Source: Ramlibacter sp. | GTDB lineage: Bacteria; Pseudomonadota; Gammaproteobacteria; Burkholderiales; Burkholderiaceae_C | DNA: 7,189 bases | NCBI GenBank assembly: GCA_026785815.1 | Contig: JAJAZH010000363.1 | Location: forward strand, 1-7,189 | Direction: 5' to 3' | Shown here: in pieces, positions 5,511 to 7,189 of the stretch | Layout of the letters: each line of letters starts with the position of its first letter | Position numbering within the stretch: position 1 is the first letter of the stretch | The notes under the pieces: generated by a model | What the model saw: only the letters and a program-made list of their open reading frames with translations | Told to the model about the DNA's origin: nothing | Databases searched by the model: none | Made by a program: the position numbers and the translations under genes

Positions 5511-5521
5511 ACGCATCCTCA

Positions 5522-5550
5522 CCAACACCCCCCCCGCCCCCGCCATCCGA
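5522..5550. other. C-rich low-complexity tract
   Basis: This short stretch contains CCCCCCCCG and CCCCCG runs between the repeat element and the yihY stop codon. It has no coding character. Homopolymer runs like this are prone to slippage and to sequencing error. Confidence 0.6.
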
Positions 5551-5557
5551 CCAAACG

Positions 5558-7009
5558 TCAGCGCCGTTTGAGCCAGGTCAGCGCACGGCCGACCGGCGAA
5601 CGATTGCGCGCCAGCTTGCGTGCCTGGTGCCGCAGCGAGATCCGCTTGTCCATGCGCTTGGCGTATTGCGACAGCGCCACGTCGAGCACCGTCATCGCCA
5701 CCAGCGAAATCACCTGCGTGACCAGCGCCTTCTTGGCGATCTCCAGCTCGCTCTCGATCGCCTTCTGGCCGCGCGGCGCCACCGGCACCGTGACCACCTT
5801 GGTGCCGCCGGTCTGGGTGACCACCGGCTTGCCGATGTCGACCGACTGGCTGGCTGCCGCGACCACTGCGGCCGAACCCTTGGCGGCCGATCCAGAACCA
5901 GCCGCCACCGACGCCGCCGAGACCGATCCCTGCGACAGCCCCGACGCCACGTCCGCGGCAGCCACCGCAGGCTGCGCGCCCTTTGCCCCCCCCACGCCCA
6001 CCGCTGTCACCGGCACGCGGTTGTCAGGCAACTGCGTCCCCGCTGCCGAAGGCGCCTGGCCATCAGGCAACTGCGTCGCCGGCACCGAAGGCCCGGGCTT
6101 CGGCACTTCGACCGGCAACCCTTCGGCGCCGGTCTGCTCGGTCTTGCGCATCGCCTTGGCGGCCGACCGCGATCCATGGTCGTCCGCGTACACCTTGGTG
6201 AATTCCGCCCCCAGCAGGAACACCTGTGCCGCGTAATAAACCCAGGCCAGCAGCACCACCAGCGAACCGGCGGCGGCAAACGTTTCGTTGACGCCGCTCT
6301 TGCCCAGGTACAGGCCGATCAGCAGCTTGCCCACCTCGAACAGCACGGCGGTGACGCCAGCGCCGATCCAGACGTCTTTCCAGGCGATCGGCGTCGACGG
6401 CATCAGCTTGTAGATCATGGCGAACAGAAGGGTGCCGACCGACAGCGAGATCGCGATGTTGAGCAACTGCAGCAGCAGCTCCCAGCCCGGAAACAGCTCC
6501 CCGGCCCAGGAGCCGAACGCCGCCAGGCCGGCGCTGACCGAGAGCGACACCATCAGCAGGAAGGCGACGCCCAGGATCAGCCCGAACGACACCAGCCGGG
6601 TCATGAGCAGCGCCCGCAGGCCGCTCGGCCGCTCTTCGACCGGCACATGCCAGATGCGGTCGAGCGCGCTTTGCAGTTCGGCGAACACCGTGGTGGCGCC
6701 GATCAGCAGCACCACCACGCTGACCAGCCCGGCCACCAGGCCCTTGTCGGTGTCGCTGGCGGCCTTGACCAGGCCCTGGACCACCTCGGCGCCGTCCTGG
6801 CCGATCAGGCCGCTGAGCTGCGCCACGATCTGGCCGGTGACCGCGTCGCGCCCGAACACCGCGCCGGCGATTGCGATCACGATCACCAGCAGCGGCGCCA
6901 GCGAGAACACGGTGTAGTACGAGATGGCCGCCCCCATGCTCGGCGCGAAGTCGTCCATCCAGGCGACGCCGGCCTTTTTGAACAGGGAGAACAGGTGCGT
7001 GATTTTCAT
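5558..7009 (-). CDS. yihY: YihY/BrkB-family inner-membrane protein with long C-terminal extension
   Basis: This is a 483-residue polytopic membrane protein of the YihY/virulence-factor BrkB family, once annotated as ribonuclease BN. The family core spans about residues 1-275: the APSMGAAISYYTVFSLAPLL signature (22-41), then likely membrane helices near 28-52, 90-112, 138-165, 178-198, 211-233 and 245-268. Also typical are ELQSALDRIWHV (111-122) and GAEFTKVYAD (267-276). Biochemical function of the family is unsettled. Beyond the core, residues 285-412 are a low-complexity Ala/Pro/Gly/Val/Ser linker containing two 13-residue units starting TQLPD. After that come a hydrophobic helix (about 427-449) and an Arg/Lys-rich tail. 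The ATG at 7009 gives the usual N-terminus, but no clear Shine-Dalgarno precedes it; a small hairpin sits there. Upstream lies a broken aminotransferase fragment. Confidence 0.92.
   Translation of the reverse strand: MKITHLFSLFKKAGVAWMDDFAPSMGAAISYYTVFSLAPLLVIVIAIAGAVFGRDAVTGQIVAQLSGLIGQDGAEVVQGLVKAASDTDKGLVAGLVSVVVLLIGATTVFAELQSALDRIWHVPVEERPSGLRALLMTRLVSFGLILGVAFLLMVSLSVSAGLAAFGSWAGELFPGWELLLQLLNIAISLSVGTLLFAMIYKLMPSTPIAWKDVWIGAGVTAVLFEVGKLLIGLYLGKSGVNETFAAAGSLVVLLAWVYYAAQVFLLGAEFTKVYADDHGSRSAAKAMRKTEQTGAEGLPVEVPKPGPSVPATQLPDGQAPSAAGTQLPDNRVPVTAVGVGGAKGAQPAVAAADVASGLSQGSVSAASVAAGSGSAAKGSAAVVAAASQSVDIGKPVVTQTGGTKVVTVPVAPRGQKAIESELEIAKKALVTQVISLVAMTVLDVALSQYAKRMDKRISLRHQARKLARNRSPVGRALTWLKRR
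6024..6101 (-). repeat. 39-bp direct repeat inside the yihY linker
   Basis: TCAGGCAACTGCGTC recurs at 6024 and 6063, a period of 39 bp, and the similarity continues through CCGAAGGC in each copy. In the protein this makes two 13-residue units, TQLPDGQAPSAAG and TQLPDNRVPVTAV (residues 312-337 or so). Being an in-frame multiple of three, the repeat can change copy number without breaking the gene. Confidence 0.7.
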
Positions 7010-7024
7010 TGCTACTTTTTAGCA
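7010..7024 (-). promoter_or_regulatory. Hairpin directly before the yihY start codon
   Basis: On the minus strand the last 15 bases before ATG read TGCTA-AAAAG-TAGCA, a 5-bp perfect stem with an A-rich loop. It occupies exactly the place where a ribosome site should be, and no other Shine-Dalgarno is visible. It may be chance, as a short AT-rich palindrome, or may limit initiation. Confidence 0.3.
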
Positions 7025-7028
7025 GAAT

Positions 7029-7049
7029 GCCCCCCTGAAGTGTGGGGGC
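7029..7049. other. GC hairpin between the aminotransferase fragment and yihY
   Basis: GCCCCC (7029-7034) and GGGGGC (7044-7049) are perfect arms around a 9-base loop. No T-tract follows on either strand, so it is not a standard intrinsic terminator. It lies at the point where aminotransferase similarity ends. Confidence 0.4.
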
Positions 7050-7055
7050 CGCCCG

Positions 7056-7187
7056 GCCGGGGTCTTCGGTGAGGGCTGCGTTGGCGGCGGCCTGGATGCC
7101 TTCGACGTCGAACATCGCGCTGTCGGGGAAGCCGCCGGCGAAGGAAATGATGCCTGGCTTGCCGAGCAGCTTGAAGAGCTCGCGGAT
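7056..7187 (-). pseudogene. N-terminal fragment of a PLP-dependent class I/II aminotransferase
   Basis: Read on the minus strand from 7187, the frame encodes IRELFKLLGKPGIISFAGG, then FPDSAMFDVEGIQAAANAAL and TEDPG. This is the start of the LysN/Aro8-type aminotransferases, where SFAGGFP is the diagnostic motif; the first dozen or so residues lie beyond the window. In intact proteins this is soon followed by LQYGATEGYXPLRE. Here the next residues are GRAAPTLQGGILLKSSN and the frame then runs on as a shadow of yihY, with no aminotransferase similarity. About 340 residues, including the catalytic lysine domain, are missing. Either the gene was cut by a rearrangement that placed yihY next to it, or the join is an assembly artefact. 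The identification of the fragment is good; calling it a pseudogene depends on the join being real. Confidence 0.7.
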
Positions 7188-7189
7188 GG

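Noticed and set aside
5432..7072. 546-codon plus-strand frame antisense to yihY.
   Set aside because: It is Arg/His/Gln-rich low-complexity translation, starts inside a repeat array, and lies opposite a clear membrane-protein gene.
6063..7115. Long minus-strand frame continuing the aminotransferase fragment in frame across yihY.
   Set aside because: After about 7056 it is an Arg/Gly/Asp-rich shadow of yihY in another frame, with no aminotransferase motifs.

Overview
The window is GC-rich DNA from a proteobacterium, most likely a betaproteobacterium of the order Burkholderiales. This placement rests on the style of the Nth, gamma-glutamyltransferase-like, orphan substrate-binding and YihY/BrkB proteins and is an inference without any search. 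No phage, CRISPR, tRNA or rRNA signal was seen.

Layout from left to right: the 3' end of a small GIY-YIG nuclease gene (+); a repeat-filled gap; an 89-residue protein of unknown function (-); endonuclease III, nth (-), preceded by a 15-codon leader ORF that overlaps its GTG start; a divergent promoter region; a gamma-glutamyltransferase-like Ntn hydrolase (+), followed after 65 bp by an orphan periplasmic substrate-binding protein (+); a 219-bp gap made almost wholly of short repeats; a dienelactone-hydrolase-family protein (-); a second repeat array; a YihY/BrkB-family membrane protein with a long unusual C-terminal extension (-); and, at the right edge, an aminotransferase fragment (-) whose recognisable homology stops about 47 bp before the yihY start.

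The genes are mostly ordinary housekeeping and metabolic genes. The Ntn hydrolase and the binding protein probably form a two-gene unit, perhaps capturing and hydrolysing an amide or amino-acid-like compound, but the sequence does not fix the substrate. The hydrolase lacks the residues that bind the gamma-glutamyl group in classical enzymes, so the usual name may mislead.

The most distinctive structure is a family of short palindromes (core ATCCCGG-N5-CCGGGAT followed by GACA). These sit only in gaps at gene ends. They have expanded into two tandem arrays of half-units, in opposite orientation, on either side of the dienelactone-hydrolase-family gene. Other points worth checking are the nth leader ORF, the broken aminotransferase/yihY junction and the YihY tail.
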